NCBI RefSeq assembly: GCF_932526225.1
Contig: NC_064035.1
Coordinates: 8,605,296 to 8,669,295, forward strand
Length of the DNA stretch: 64,000 nucleotides
Reading direction: 5' to 3'
Source: Nematostella vectensis
Taxonomy: Eukaryota > Cnidaria > Anthozoa > Actiniaria > Edwardsiidae
Below the pieces are notes generated by a model. It ran no database searches, was not told where the DNA came from, and saw only the letters and a program-made list of their open reading frames with translations. Positions 47,601-57,200 of this stretch are shown in pieces. Each line of letters opens with the position of its first letter. The first letter of the stretch is position 1. The position numbers and the translations under genes were made by a program.

Positions 47601-48106
47601 TCACGTCACCAATAATTCCGTCAGTTTGGATAATGCGAGTAAGCGGTTGAGCTGTCTAAAATTATTCACGAGAGCTCGCAAAACATTAAAAACCGCAGTA
47701 AATTACGAAGAACAATCAAAATTGTATAAGCCACTTTTTTGTTCTACAAAAGAAAATAATAATGTTGTACCCCTTTTTCAGACAATCTGACTTTAAAATT
47801 CAGCTACCTCATGTTACAGAAATTGAAATTTTGGGCTTCTAAAAAGAGATAAATGTTAACCTGGTTAGACTAATAAAAAAAGATAAATGTTGACCAAGTT
47901 TGGCTAATGAAAAGGGATAAATGTTGACCAGGTTACGCTATAATAAAAAGAGATAATCAATGCTGATCAGGTTGGGCTAAAAAGGGAGGAAATGTTAACA
48001 TGATTTAGCTTTGATTGGATCGTACAATACCTTGGACCTCGGAGCTTGTTATCTTGAAGATCAACAGGAGAAGCAAAACCCTCATTTTCGTTATCGATTG
48101 CCTCAT
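39045..48106 (-). CDS. Secreted fusion: cadherin-like + FG-GAP propeller + ASPIC/UnbV + haem peroxidase, 9 exons
   Basis: Exons 48031-48106, 46550-47106, 45891-46087, 45160-45485, 44312-44503, 42522-43675, 41157-41624, 40183-40664 and 39045-39732 total 4140 nt (1379 aa) and all phases join. The start ATG (48106) opens a signal peptide, MRVLLLLLIF within it. Cadherin-like domains follow (YIPAPKFSGEDVFAYSY; HVHIPVLANDE). Then seven Ca-binding D-x-D-x-DG motifs, a seven-blade count, lead to an ASPIC/UnbV domain (GARVYLYSPR to HFGLGAES) and another cadherin-like domain. The C-terminal about 540 aa are an animal-type peroxidase. The weakest join is exon 6 to 7 (donor AAG/GTGAGA, acceptor ACATAAAG), but it is in phase and reads across as VMVKVTKSQG. 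If it were wrong, these would be two genes. Confidence 0.8.
39790..40130. repeat. Diffuse (ATC)n-rich intron 8 of the peroxidase fusion gene
   Basis: Scattered CATCATC and ATTATC runs on the + strand with no fixed unit. It fills most of the intron between peroxidase exons 8 and 9. Confidence 0.7.
41655..42325. repeat. Minisatellite in peroxidase fusion intron 6, about 118-bp unit x4 plus shorter units
   Basis: Four units carry TAAACCACGGGAGGGGCAGG, GGCTAGGCAAGCTCTTTAGA and AGAAGAGTAGGGGTGATCAC. Three shorter derived units with TTTACAGGGGAGGGG follow. The array starts about 30 bp upstream (gene sense) of the exon-7 acceptor. The flank TGGTGCACATGTTTAAACCA beside the exon is the truncated terminal unit. 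Confidence 0.9.
42522..47106 (-). CDS. Fusion gene exons 2-6: cadherin-like, seven FG-GAP/VCBS repeats, ASPIC/UnbV
   Basis: Calcium-binding repeat motifs occur in order: ADYDGDGLMDFYY, ADVDNDGDVDLYIA, ADYDGDGWLDFYTTEW, TDLDNDG/HMDLLI (split by intron 5), ADIDFDGLQDWFVTS, FDFDNDGDLDLIHTNG and FDYEEDGDLDVLISNN. This arrangement followed by ASPIC/UnbV is that of CRTAC1 (cartilage acidic protein 1) and its bacterial relatives. Exon 6 ends in a cadherin-like domain, VTYYPNADFSGVDEFKYTI. The proteins of this class are extracellular. Confidence 0.88.
43780..44035. repeat. Short-unit tandem repeat in intron 5 of the fusion gene
   Basis: Irregular repeats of CTTGGTCACA(C/T)(A/G), with CATGGTCACACACTC variants. 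It lies about 100 bp beyond the acceptor of exon 6. Confidence 0.85.
44045..44290. other. Possible degenerate mobile element in intron 5
   Basis: It begins TAGCCTGCAAAACAGGCT, a short inverted repeat reminiscent of the end of MITE family F1 but not homologous beyond the first eight bases. No right end was identified. Confidence 0.25.
44590..45140. repeat. Diffuse (GAT)n-rich intron 4 of the fusion gene
   Basis: Long runs of GATGATG, GGTGATGATG and related triplets on the + strand fill nearly the whole intron between exons 4 and 5. Complementary ATC-rich DNA fills intron 8. Confidence 0.8.
45510..45670. repeat. Degenerate tandem repeat, about 55-bp unit, 3 copies
   Basis: Units share AGACCTC(A/T)CTATT(C/T)TAC and AAGC(T/G)(A/G)CTCA, in intron 3 just upstream (gene sense) of exon 4. 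Confidence 0.65.
45678..45790. mobile_element. Dispersed element family R2, copy 2 (inverse orientation)
   Basis: GCGCTCAGGCTTTTAGCGGC at the left, CGCTTACGAA in the middle and GAATTTGCC towards the right match the reverse complement of 13921-14120. It lies in intron 3 of the fusion gene. Confidence 0.55.
47500..47720 (+). repeat. Dispersed repeat family R1, copy 3
   Basis: It has CCGACGATTTCC, AATAAATCGCCTTC, CGTCATTCAAAATCTTTGAA and GGCCAGCACTGAAATGGTT, matching the copies at 455-640 and 16735-16985. It lies in intron 1 of the fusion gene. Confidence 0.55.
47835..47995. repeat. Minisatellite near the 5' end of intron 1 of the fusion gene, about 40-bp unit, 4-5 copies
   Basis: Units of GATAAATGTTGACCAGGTT, then (A/G)GGCTAATAAAAA and (A/G)G. 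It lies about 40 bp from the exon-1 donor and does not include it. Confidence 0.85.
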
Positions 48107-49682
48107 GACGACCCACCGTTCGATGCTTGCGTCTTGTGGTACACGGTACTATCACAATTATTGCTCCGCGCAGTTATATATCGTTAGGCTTTCCCCGCCC
48201 ATTTTCCGCATGATTGGCATGGCATAAGTGCTGTTCAGTGGAGGTGTCTTTGGAAAGACAATGAAACTGTATTTTTTTCACACACCTTTGGCGCAGTCTT
48301 CCGACAGGCGGGAGGATCAAGTAAGATATAGGAATCATTTAGGAAGTTAAGACAAAAGATGGGTAGGATATTTTTTGTTGAGGTACATATTTCGAAATGC
48401 AAGATTACGAAACAAAATATGAAAATACTATATTATACTATTTGTAATATTTTAGATTGGTAATTATATTGTGCTTATTACAAGTAATAACGTACTCTTG
48501 GAGATGGTTTAAAGACATACTACCACTCCGAAAGGGTACGGAGGCTCAGGCCTCCTCCAACAGAAACACTTTTAATTCATCTGCAGAAATTTTGCGAAAT
48601 TTTAAGATATCTGTCATGAGTTATAATTTGCTTATAACTATCAACGCCATCCAAACAGAGACTTCTTTATTTATTTTTCATCACAGGAAATCTATTTTTA
48701 CGCACAATGCGTTGACGTGGGGTCCCAACTAGCCCCCCTATAGCTAGGACTTAAGTTTAGCGCCCTGCAAGTATCAACGGAATCGCGTCACAAGTGATTG
48801 GAGATTGGTTCCGGACTAGACTTTGAAGTGCTTGCTAGACAAATTAACACATTATCAACTCAAGTTTAGTTTCTTATCGGGGATTTAAAGTTAAATAGCA
48901 CCTTTCAATACCGTTATGATAATTCTATCGGTATTTTCTCTTATGATTCATCAAACTCGGGTATTCAGAAAATAATATATCCCTTAGACAGAAGGCCCTC
49001 GGCATAACTTTAGAAATGATATTATGAAATGATTGATGAAAACATAATGCGGTTACAACTGCCCGCAACCACTACGCAAGTTGTCGGCCCCCATTACAGC
49101 AATATCAGCTTTTAATAGTCAAATTAGGAAAATAATGCACAAAAGAATACCTAAGAATGCTTTTAGCCTAAATCACCACTCTTCGTCAACGTATTGATCT
49201 AAGCAGGTCAATATTGCGGTTATTGATCATTAAATGGTACTATAATTCTCATTAATAATATAGTGCGCTATGCTTACGCGTCATTAGCCATGGTGGTGTA
49301 GGCCAGTTCAAATAGTTTTAACATCCGCGTACCTAGAATTGTCAAGATCAGGATGAATGGGTTTTCGTGGTACCTTTTCACAAACCAGGCTTTATATATT
49401 TCATATACTGAACAAAACAGTCTCTATTTAGAATGCTTGCTGACTTTTACAATGCCAATCAATGCTGAAGGCGACATGTAAGCCCTTGTTGTATTTAACA
49501 ACAGTATACAATGCACCAAACATTCATGAAAAGTATATTTTCTCGATAGTTATCAACCATAAGTCAGAATTTTGACAAAACACTTAAGTGATCTTTCAAA
49601 TACGAACCTATTCTTCCAACCAGGCTGATTAGGTTCTTATTAAAAGGGTGCTCTTTGGAATACTTTCGATAGGGAAGACAGT

Positions 49683-49843
49683 ATACACTTTTTTTTTTAT
49701 AAGAACGTCTGCATTTTAGAACACATAAGACTAAAAAAAGCAATATGTTGCTGCTATCTTAGCCTCGGCGTGTTCTTAAAATTTGGTAAAATATTAGCCT
49801 GGACGTTTTTATAAAAAAGTTTCTTATAAAAAAAAGAGTGTAA
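49683..49843. mobile_element. MITE family F4, copy 1, with inverted ends
   Basis: The left end TACACTTTTTTTTTTTATAAGAA is mirrored by TTCTTATAAAAAAAAGAGTGTA at the right. The interior shares CTGCATTTTAGAAC, TAAGACTAAAAAAA and TAGCCTCGGC(G/A)TGTT with 50635-50755. It has no coding capacity. Confidence 0.7.
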
Positions 49844-50634
49844 AGCAGGTAGACAATACTCTCAGATGCTTCTTAGGCAATTTTTTTAAGATTGCAATGA
49901 ATATTATAAAACACATCTTATAAATTAAAAACTTATTATAAATCTTAACTTTGATACCCTTCCCATGCACCAAACATTTCTAGCCGCCCTCGGAAATAAA
50001 AAAAGAATGCCAAATTCTATAGTAATCAGTCTATTTGAGAGCCAGTATTGCTATCAAAATGCCACGCGGTAGTTGGCCCTTTGATCATTCTCAGCGTATA
50101 GACTCCCTCAGGATATTGATTAACACTCAGACCCATTCTGAGGACACTTGATGCCAAGAAATATCATCCGAAAGATCCAAAGCTTGCTCCCTTCTTACAA
50201 CAAGCGGAAGGATTTTTAAAAAAATAAACCCTTCCGGAATTCATCGGCTTGTTTCTTGCGCAGTAGGACGCGCCGGCAAATGTTTATTTATGGTTAACAA
50301 TGGTTATGTGCGTTGACTAGCCCGTGTGTGGGAACAAGGAGTGGACAATGCAGGGAAATGAACCGAGACCCTTTTTGCTACCGGCAACAGAAGGCTGGCA
50401 AAATGAACTACTTAACACAGGAACATGGTTATTCTAAAATACATAGAGAATTTAGCTCGGTAAATATTTAGTTAGAAAAAAAATCAATCTGATAAAAAAT
50501 GAGTACATATTTATATGGCCCAAATGTGTTAGACTGTACAACAGTATATGTATATGAAAATACCTAATGAATTATCAGGAAGAGAATTATACTAATGATC
50601 AATAACAAGGTTACTATGAATACAATTGTCATTT

Positions 50635-50755
50635 AGCAATCTGCATTTTAGAACGCATCAGGACTAAAAAAAATAGTTCTTCTTATCTGAGCCTCGGCAT
50701 GTTTTTAAAATTCGGTGAAAAACAGGCTGGACGTTCTTATTAAAAAGTGTATAAG
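50635..50755. mobile_element. MITE family F4, copy 2 (left end missing)
   Basis: It is homologous to the interior and right part of 49683-49843, ending GGACGTTCTTATTAAAAAGTGT. Same orientation, 800 bp away. Confidence 0.6.
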
Positions 50756-51202
50756 GCATTTTTATCGTTAGTACTACACGGCTCGGAAAACAAGTGTATA
50801 TATTATATACGTACATAATAAACCCCTGTGTATTTTCTAAGCATTAAAAATAAGAAAGGCCATTTCGTAATTACTTGTTCATGTTATTCGCAAGTCTTGA
50901 CTCCAAGTATTTGGTTCGGTTCTCACTAATAAAGATAACAAGATAACCCGACATTTCCGGCTACATCCCGGTATGTGGTGGGTGCAACGGTAGTGTTACG
51001 GCAAAAGTCTTTGTAGCACTTTGTGAAAAAAAAGGAGACAACACAAAGTTGAATGGGAATTTCTTTTGCATCAGGCAACCATTTCCCAAACAAAGTCACC
51101 ATTTTACAACATCGTAACACAGCGAAATACCTCGCTCGCTAGAGCACCTTAAGAAATATACTCTTTTGATATGCACAAATGTCTTCGCGCGAAAGACTAA
51201 AA

Positions 51203-54200
51203 TTAGTCGAAATCGCTGTCCGAGTCAGACGCTTTCCATGCCCTTGTATCGTTCCCGGCATCCTCCTCGGACTCTTCGCTATCACTGAACGAGTACTTGG
51301 CGGTGGGCTTGGCACCCCGCGTGCGCTGAGTCCGCGCTATGGGGACCACCTCGTCAGCGGATTCCTCGCTGTCGCTCGCCATTTTCTTTCGCTTCGGCGG
51401 AGACTTGTTCACAGCCTGGAGACAAGGACATTCGATAAATGCGCGTTTAGGGCCGAGCTTCAAATAACCACCCTCTTAGGTCCACTAAAAGGTCCCCATT
51501 TCTATCAAGTCTACATCATCAACACTGTGCTATACCCTTTTAACAGCTTTTGTAGTCTTCTTCTTGCTGACTACTTCGACAGAGCTTCAAATAACCACCC
51601 TCTTAGGTTCACTAAAAGGTCCCCATTTCTATCAAGTCTACATCATTAACACTGTGCTATACCCTTTTAACAGCTTTTTTAGTCTTCTTCTTGCTGACTA
51701 CTTCGACAGAGCTTCAAATAACCACCCTCTTAGGTTCACTAAAAGGTCCCCATTTCTATCAAGTCTACATCATCAACACTGTGCTATACCCTTTTAACAG
51801 CTTTTGTAGTCTTCTTCTTGCTGACTACTTCGACAGAGCTTCAAATAACCACCCTCTTAGGTTCACTAAAAGGTCCCCATTTCTATCAAGTGTACATCAT
51901 TAACACTGTGCTATACCCTTTTAACAGCTTTTTTAGTCTTCTTCTTGCTGACTACTTCGACAGAGCTTCAAATAACCACCCTCTTAGGTTCACTAAAAGG
52001 TCCTCATTTCTATCAAGTCTACATCATCAACACTGTGCTATACCCTTTTAACAGCTTTTTTAGTCTTCTTCTTGCTGACTACTTCGACAGAGCTTCAAAT
52101 AACCACCCTCTTAGGTTCACTAAAAGGTCCTCATTTCTATCAAGTCTACATCATCAACACTGTGCTATACCCTTTTAACAGCTTTTTTAGTCTTCTTCTT
52201 GCTGACTACTTCGACAGAGCTTCAAATAACCACCCTCTTAGGTTCACTAAAAGGTCCTCATTTCTATCAAGTCTACATCATCAACACTGTGCTATACCCT
52301 TTTAACAGCTTTTTTAGTCTTCTTCTTGCTGACTACTTCGACAGAGCTTCAAATAACCACCCTCTTAGGTTCACTAAAAGGTCCCCATTTCTATCAAGTC
52401 TACATCATCAACACTGTGCTATACCCTTTTAACAGCTTTTGTAGTCTTCTTCTTGCTGACTACTTCGACAGAGCTTCAAATAACCACCCTCTTAGGTCCA
52501 CTAAAAGGTCCCCATTTCTATCAAGTCTACATCATCAACACTGTGCTATACCCTTTTAACAGCTTTTGTAGTCTTCTTCTTGCTGACTATTTCGACAGAG
52601 CTTCAAATAACCACCCTCTTAGGTTCACTAAAAGGTCCCCATTTCTATCAAGTCCACATCATCAACTCTGTGCTATACCTTTTTGACAGCTTTTGTAGTC
52701 TTCTTCTTGCTGACTACTTCGACAGAGCTTCAAATAACCGCCCTCTTAGGTCCACTAAAAGGTCCCCATTTCTATCAAGTCTACATCATTAACACTGTGC
52801 TATACCCTTTTAACAGCTTTTGTAGTCTTCTTCTTGCTGACTATTTCGACAGAGCTTCAAATAACCACCCTCTTAGGTTCACTAAAAGGTCCCCATTTCT
52901 ATCAAGTCCACATCATCAACTCTGTGCTATACCTTTTTGACAGCTTTTGTAGTCTTCTTCCTGCTGACTACTTCGACAGAGCTTCAAATAACCACCCTCT
53001 TAGGTTTACTAAAAGGTCCCTATTTCTATCAAGTCTACATCATTAACTTTGTGCTATACCCTTTTAACAGCTTTTTAGTCTTCTTCTTGCTGACTACTTC
53101 GACAGAGCTTCAAATAACCACCCTCTTAGGTTCACCAAAAGATCCCCATTTCTATCAAGTCTACATCATCAACACTGTGCTATACCCTTTTAACAGCTTT
53201 TGTAGTCTTCTTCTTGCTGACTACTTCGACAGAGCTTCAAATAACCACCATCTTAGGTTCACTAAAAGGTCCCTATTTCTATCAAGTCTACATCATCAAC
53301 ACTGTGCTATACCCTTTTAACAGCTTTTGTAGTCTTCTTCTTGCTGACTACTTCGACAGAGCTTCAAATAACCGCCCTCTTAGGTTCACTAAAAGGTCCC
53401 CATTTCTATCAAGTCTACATCATCAACACTGTGCTATACCCTTTTAACAGCTTTTTTAGTCTTCTTCTTGCTACTTCGACAGAGCTTCAAATAACCACCC
53501 TCTTAGGTTCACTAAAAGGTCCCCATTTCTATCAAGTCTACATCATCAACACTGTGCTATACCTTTTTGACAGCTTTTGTAGTCTTCTTCTTGCTGACTA
53601 CTTCGACAGAGGCGTCGCTATCGGAGTCCCCATCCCTGGAGGCCGCGGTGACGCCCTTGGCTGGGCGTTTGCGGGGGGCGGCCTTCTTCTTGCCTGGTTG
53701 GGCCTCGTCGGAATCCGCAGACTTGCTGGAGGGCGCCTTCCCTTTCTTCTTTGGAGAACTCTTCTTCTTTGGTGAAACTTTTTGCTTCTCTAGCAGGGAT
53801 CCCAGCTCGTCGTCCGAATCGCTCAACGACTGCGCCTCCTGCAAAACAGCAAAAGGGTAAACCACTTTAACCCCGACAATGTAATCTGTAGAAAGACACG
53901 CGGGCACTAAGTAGTCGGTTAATCAACTCACCCATTGCGATAATTGTTTAAGCTTAAGAACTAAGACTATAGAGTGAGTTCTTTTCTACCTTAGATGTCT
54001 TGCCCATAGATGCAAACAATGTCGTCTGCTTAGGGTCGGGCATGGAACCTTTTTTGGATTTTGCCGGCGCTTTTTTGGCAGGTGCCTTTTTCGTCTTCCC
54101 TGCTGCAGGTTTTGGCGGAGAAGATTTCCCTTCAATGACGAGTATCCCGGAGGAAGAGCTCGACTCCTCGTCTGAATCCAACACTGCTGGTTTGTTCGTG

Positions 54201-57200
54201 GCAGTCTGCAGGATAAGATGAACATGTCAATCTACGCAAGTGAAAACTACCCAACACAGCGCGATCTATGTGATCAACATAATTGATCTATGTGACCAAC
54301 TAATGCGCTTCCCGTGATCAATATAATTGATCCATGTGTTATACAAGTGTAAGGGTCACACTTCAACTTTAAATAGTCGCTAAGGTGGATTCACAGAACA
54401 ATTGCTCTACCTTTTTGGATGCTTTGACTGGCGATAGCTTCTCTATCAAGTCCCGTGTGGCGACCACGTCGCTTGACGAGTCAACCGGTGGTGTCGGCTT
54501 TTTGACGACCTTGGTAACGGCGAAGTCCTGGTCATTGTCGTCGTCAGATCCGTCGTCCTCTTTGCTCTTGAATGAGTCATCTTCGTCCTCGTCATCGCTG
54601 AAGTTGAACTGCAAAAACAGACATTATTCGTCTAGCAGTCTAGCCCTGTAGGCTGGTTCTGAGGTGTGGTGTGAGAAAACCCTTTTAAGGCTCACCATTT
54701 AATATCCAAACATACACACTGTAGCCAGTAGAAGCCGCGTTGTACTCAAAAGATATTCCTTTAATTAAGTGCCCTTGTTAGCCACACCTTTGTTATGGTT
54801 CTCATTTCGTATTGGAAGGCACACGATGTATAAAAATCTCGAAATAACAATCTAAAAAAATATTCTTGATTCACCTAATTCAATCGAAAATATCACATTG
54901 ACTTCCCCAAATCAGCCGATGGAAATGGATGGTTCCTCACACTTGGTACTTTGCTAGGATGACAAAATGGCGACTGACAAGGGTGGTTTAAGTTGCACTC
55001 GTCTTGGCTCGAGTCATCAAAAACGTTTGGGCTGTTCTTTTTGGGTTTCCTGTGGTTTCTGATGTGACTTCCACAGGAATCCCAAACCGAAATCCAAGGA
55101 CAACGCGGTACAACTGCTACACATTATGTTTGAAAGCTTGCCTACCTTGCTGGGCGCCTTAGCTCGTGCGGCGAGGGTGCGCTTCACCACAGGGACCCCA
55201 AAGGAGTCGTCACTGTCGCTGAAATCCACAGCAAACGCGTCATCATCGTCATCGTCGGATCCCTTACTGCCCTTCTTTCCTTTTTTCGTTTTACCGTTCT
55301 TGGTTGCGAGGCTACAAGAAAGGGCTTCCTTTAGTTACCATACAGTAAATACACAAAAATGAATGCATTTTACGAGACTTTGGAGTACAGAACTGTGTAC
55401 CTATAACTATGTGCATAACAAGAAAAACCTGTCCGTTGTTAGGTTTATAATATTCCATCAATAGCTAGATATACCCTAGATATAACAATGCAGAGGTTCT
55501 ACCTATGGAGATTATGTTAACCATAGGGGTTAAATCCTGTGTTCTATAGATGGTGTCTGGTTAACACAAGCTAGCTTAATAGAGGTTTCACTAATAACAC
55601 ATTAGCTATATCGAGGTTCCACCGTAGCTGTACCTGAGCAAGTTGGATTGCTTCTTTGGTGCAATTGCCTCTGACACAGAGCTTGAAGCAGAAGAAGTGG
55701 ATTCCGTTCGCTTGAGCGCTAGCCTCTCAATCAAAGTCAGTTGTCTGGGCTCTTCTTCAGGGGGTACTTCGGTGCTGGCTGCTGCCTTGGATTCTGGTTT
55801 AGGTGCCTGCTTTGGCTTTGGTGCCTTGGATGATTTGGCGGCAGCAGTCTTGATAGGTTTTGACTTTAGAGCACGCCCACTTTTCGACTTACCCATTGCC
55901 ATCTCATCCTCACGCTCAATCTGTTCGACTGCCTGTTAAAAAACAGAGACTTTGTTCAACAGATACAGTACCACACCACTAATTCAAACCCAGATAATGT
56001 AAATCCCGGTAACTCATACTTATTTGATTTCCCTTGGATTATGACCTAATTCTTAGTTACTTTTACTTGGGTATTAGTTTCCCTTTAGAGTTTGAGCTAA
56101 GGGGGGTTCTTCTGTACGTATGTACTACACCTACCACACTGCTTCTAGACGGCCTTCTAATTAACTTTCTTTTAAAATGAAGTTGACTTTGTAATGCCTG
56201 TTTATACTAAAACACTTACACAAAATAAATGAGGCAGCAAAACAAGGAAACATAAGCAAAAACAGATTATCCCACACAGACAAAGTGGTATGTACCTCTA
56301 GCTCAGCCAAGAAGATGTCAAGATCCTCATTCCACAGATCCTTAGGGCTCTTTTTTCGGAGATCCTCCAATTCAGCAGCCTAAGGAAAGAAAATAATATT
56401 AAAGAAACAAGTATCAATAGAATGCAATTTAGTGGTCTAGAGAAAAGGACAAGTTTACCTAAAGGCTAGTCAGGCAAAGGGCCATTGAAAAACACACATC
56501 ATATGTAAAAGTCTAGACTTGGGCAATTTGGCAATTCAAAACTCAGGATGTAAGACGAATAACTACTGCACCTTCTGGTCACGCTGCTTGAGGAGTTCAT
56601 CTTTCTTCTCCTGGGAGAGACTCCACATGGACATGTTGAGGAGGTAGTTGAAGTCAGGTCCACCCGCACCAGATGCTGTGCTACTAACAGTGCTCATGGT
56701 GTCATCATCCGAGTCGTCAACACCCAGGGTGGTATCCTGGGAGTCCTTCCATGCCTTGACGGGATCAGAGGGGTAGCCTCGCTGCACAAGCATTGTAATT
56801 AGGTCTCTCTTTGGCTTGTTCTCTGCAAGTAAATGAGAACAGCAGTTAACATTTTTCAAGAGACCATGATATGAGAACGAATCCCCGTGGCCCATGAGTA
56901 CGTCCAAGAAAGCTATTTTTAGATTGCGCAAGCTTGTCAATCATAGCATCCATACATGGTTTGTCGCGCCATATTTGGTTATGGGTACCACGAGCTAGTA
57001 CAATTCCACACCAATTTTTTTCCCTCTGCACTTCTTTACTTCGTTCGCTACCAGTTTTTATCCTTTTAGCTTCTCTTCAAGGCTCATGATCACAATGCTA
57101 CTCATGGGGTGGTGTCCTGTTATCTGTTAAGTTATCTAATGTTCAGTTATCTAAATGTTATATAAATAATTTGGGAAGACGTCAGGGAGACGGTGAATTT

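Larger units (their letters stand above)
48107..51202. other. Intergenic region between TOP2 and the fusion gene; no gene seen
   Basis: AT-rich DNA of 3.1 kb with no recognisable exon. It holds two copies of a small element (49683-49843 and 50635-50755). The part next to 48107 must hold the fusion gene promoter; the part next to 51202 holds the TOP2 3' UTR. Confidence 0.55.

Noticed and set aside
41139-48106. Two separate genes, CRTAC1-like and peroxidase
   Set aside because: No stop occurs before a strong donor at 42521, the phase matches exon 7, and no separate signal peptide or start was found for the peroxidase. I keep this as the main alternative, not the preferred model.
51564-53447. 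Many near-identical 70-77 codon frames on the + strand
   Set aside because: They are repeats of the 127-bp minisatellite antisense to TOP2, and the 127-bp unit shifts frame each time. No coding signature is present.
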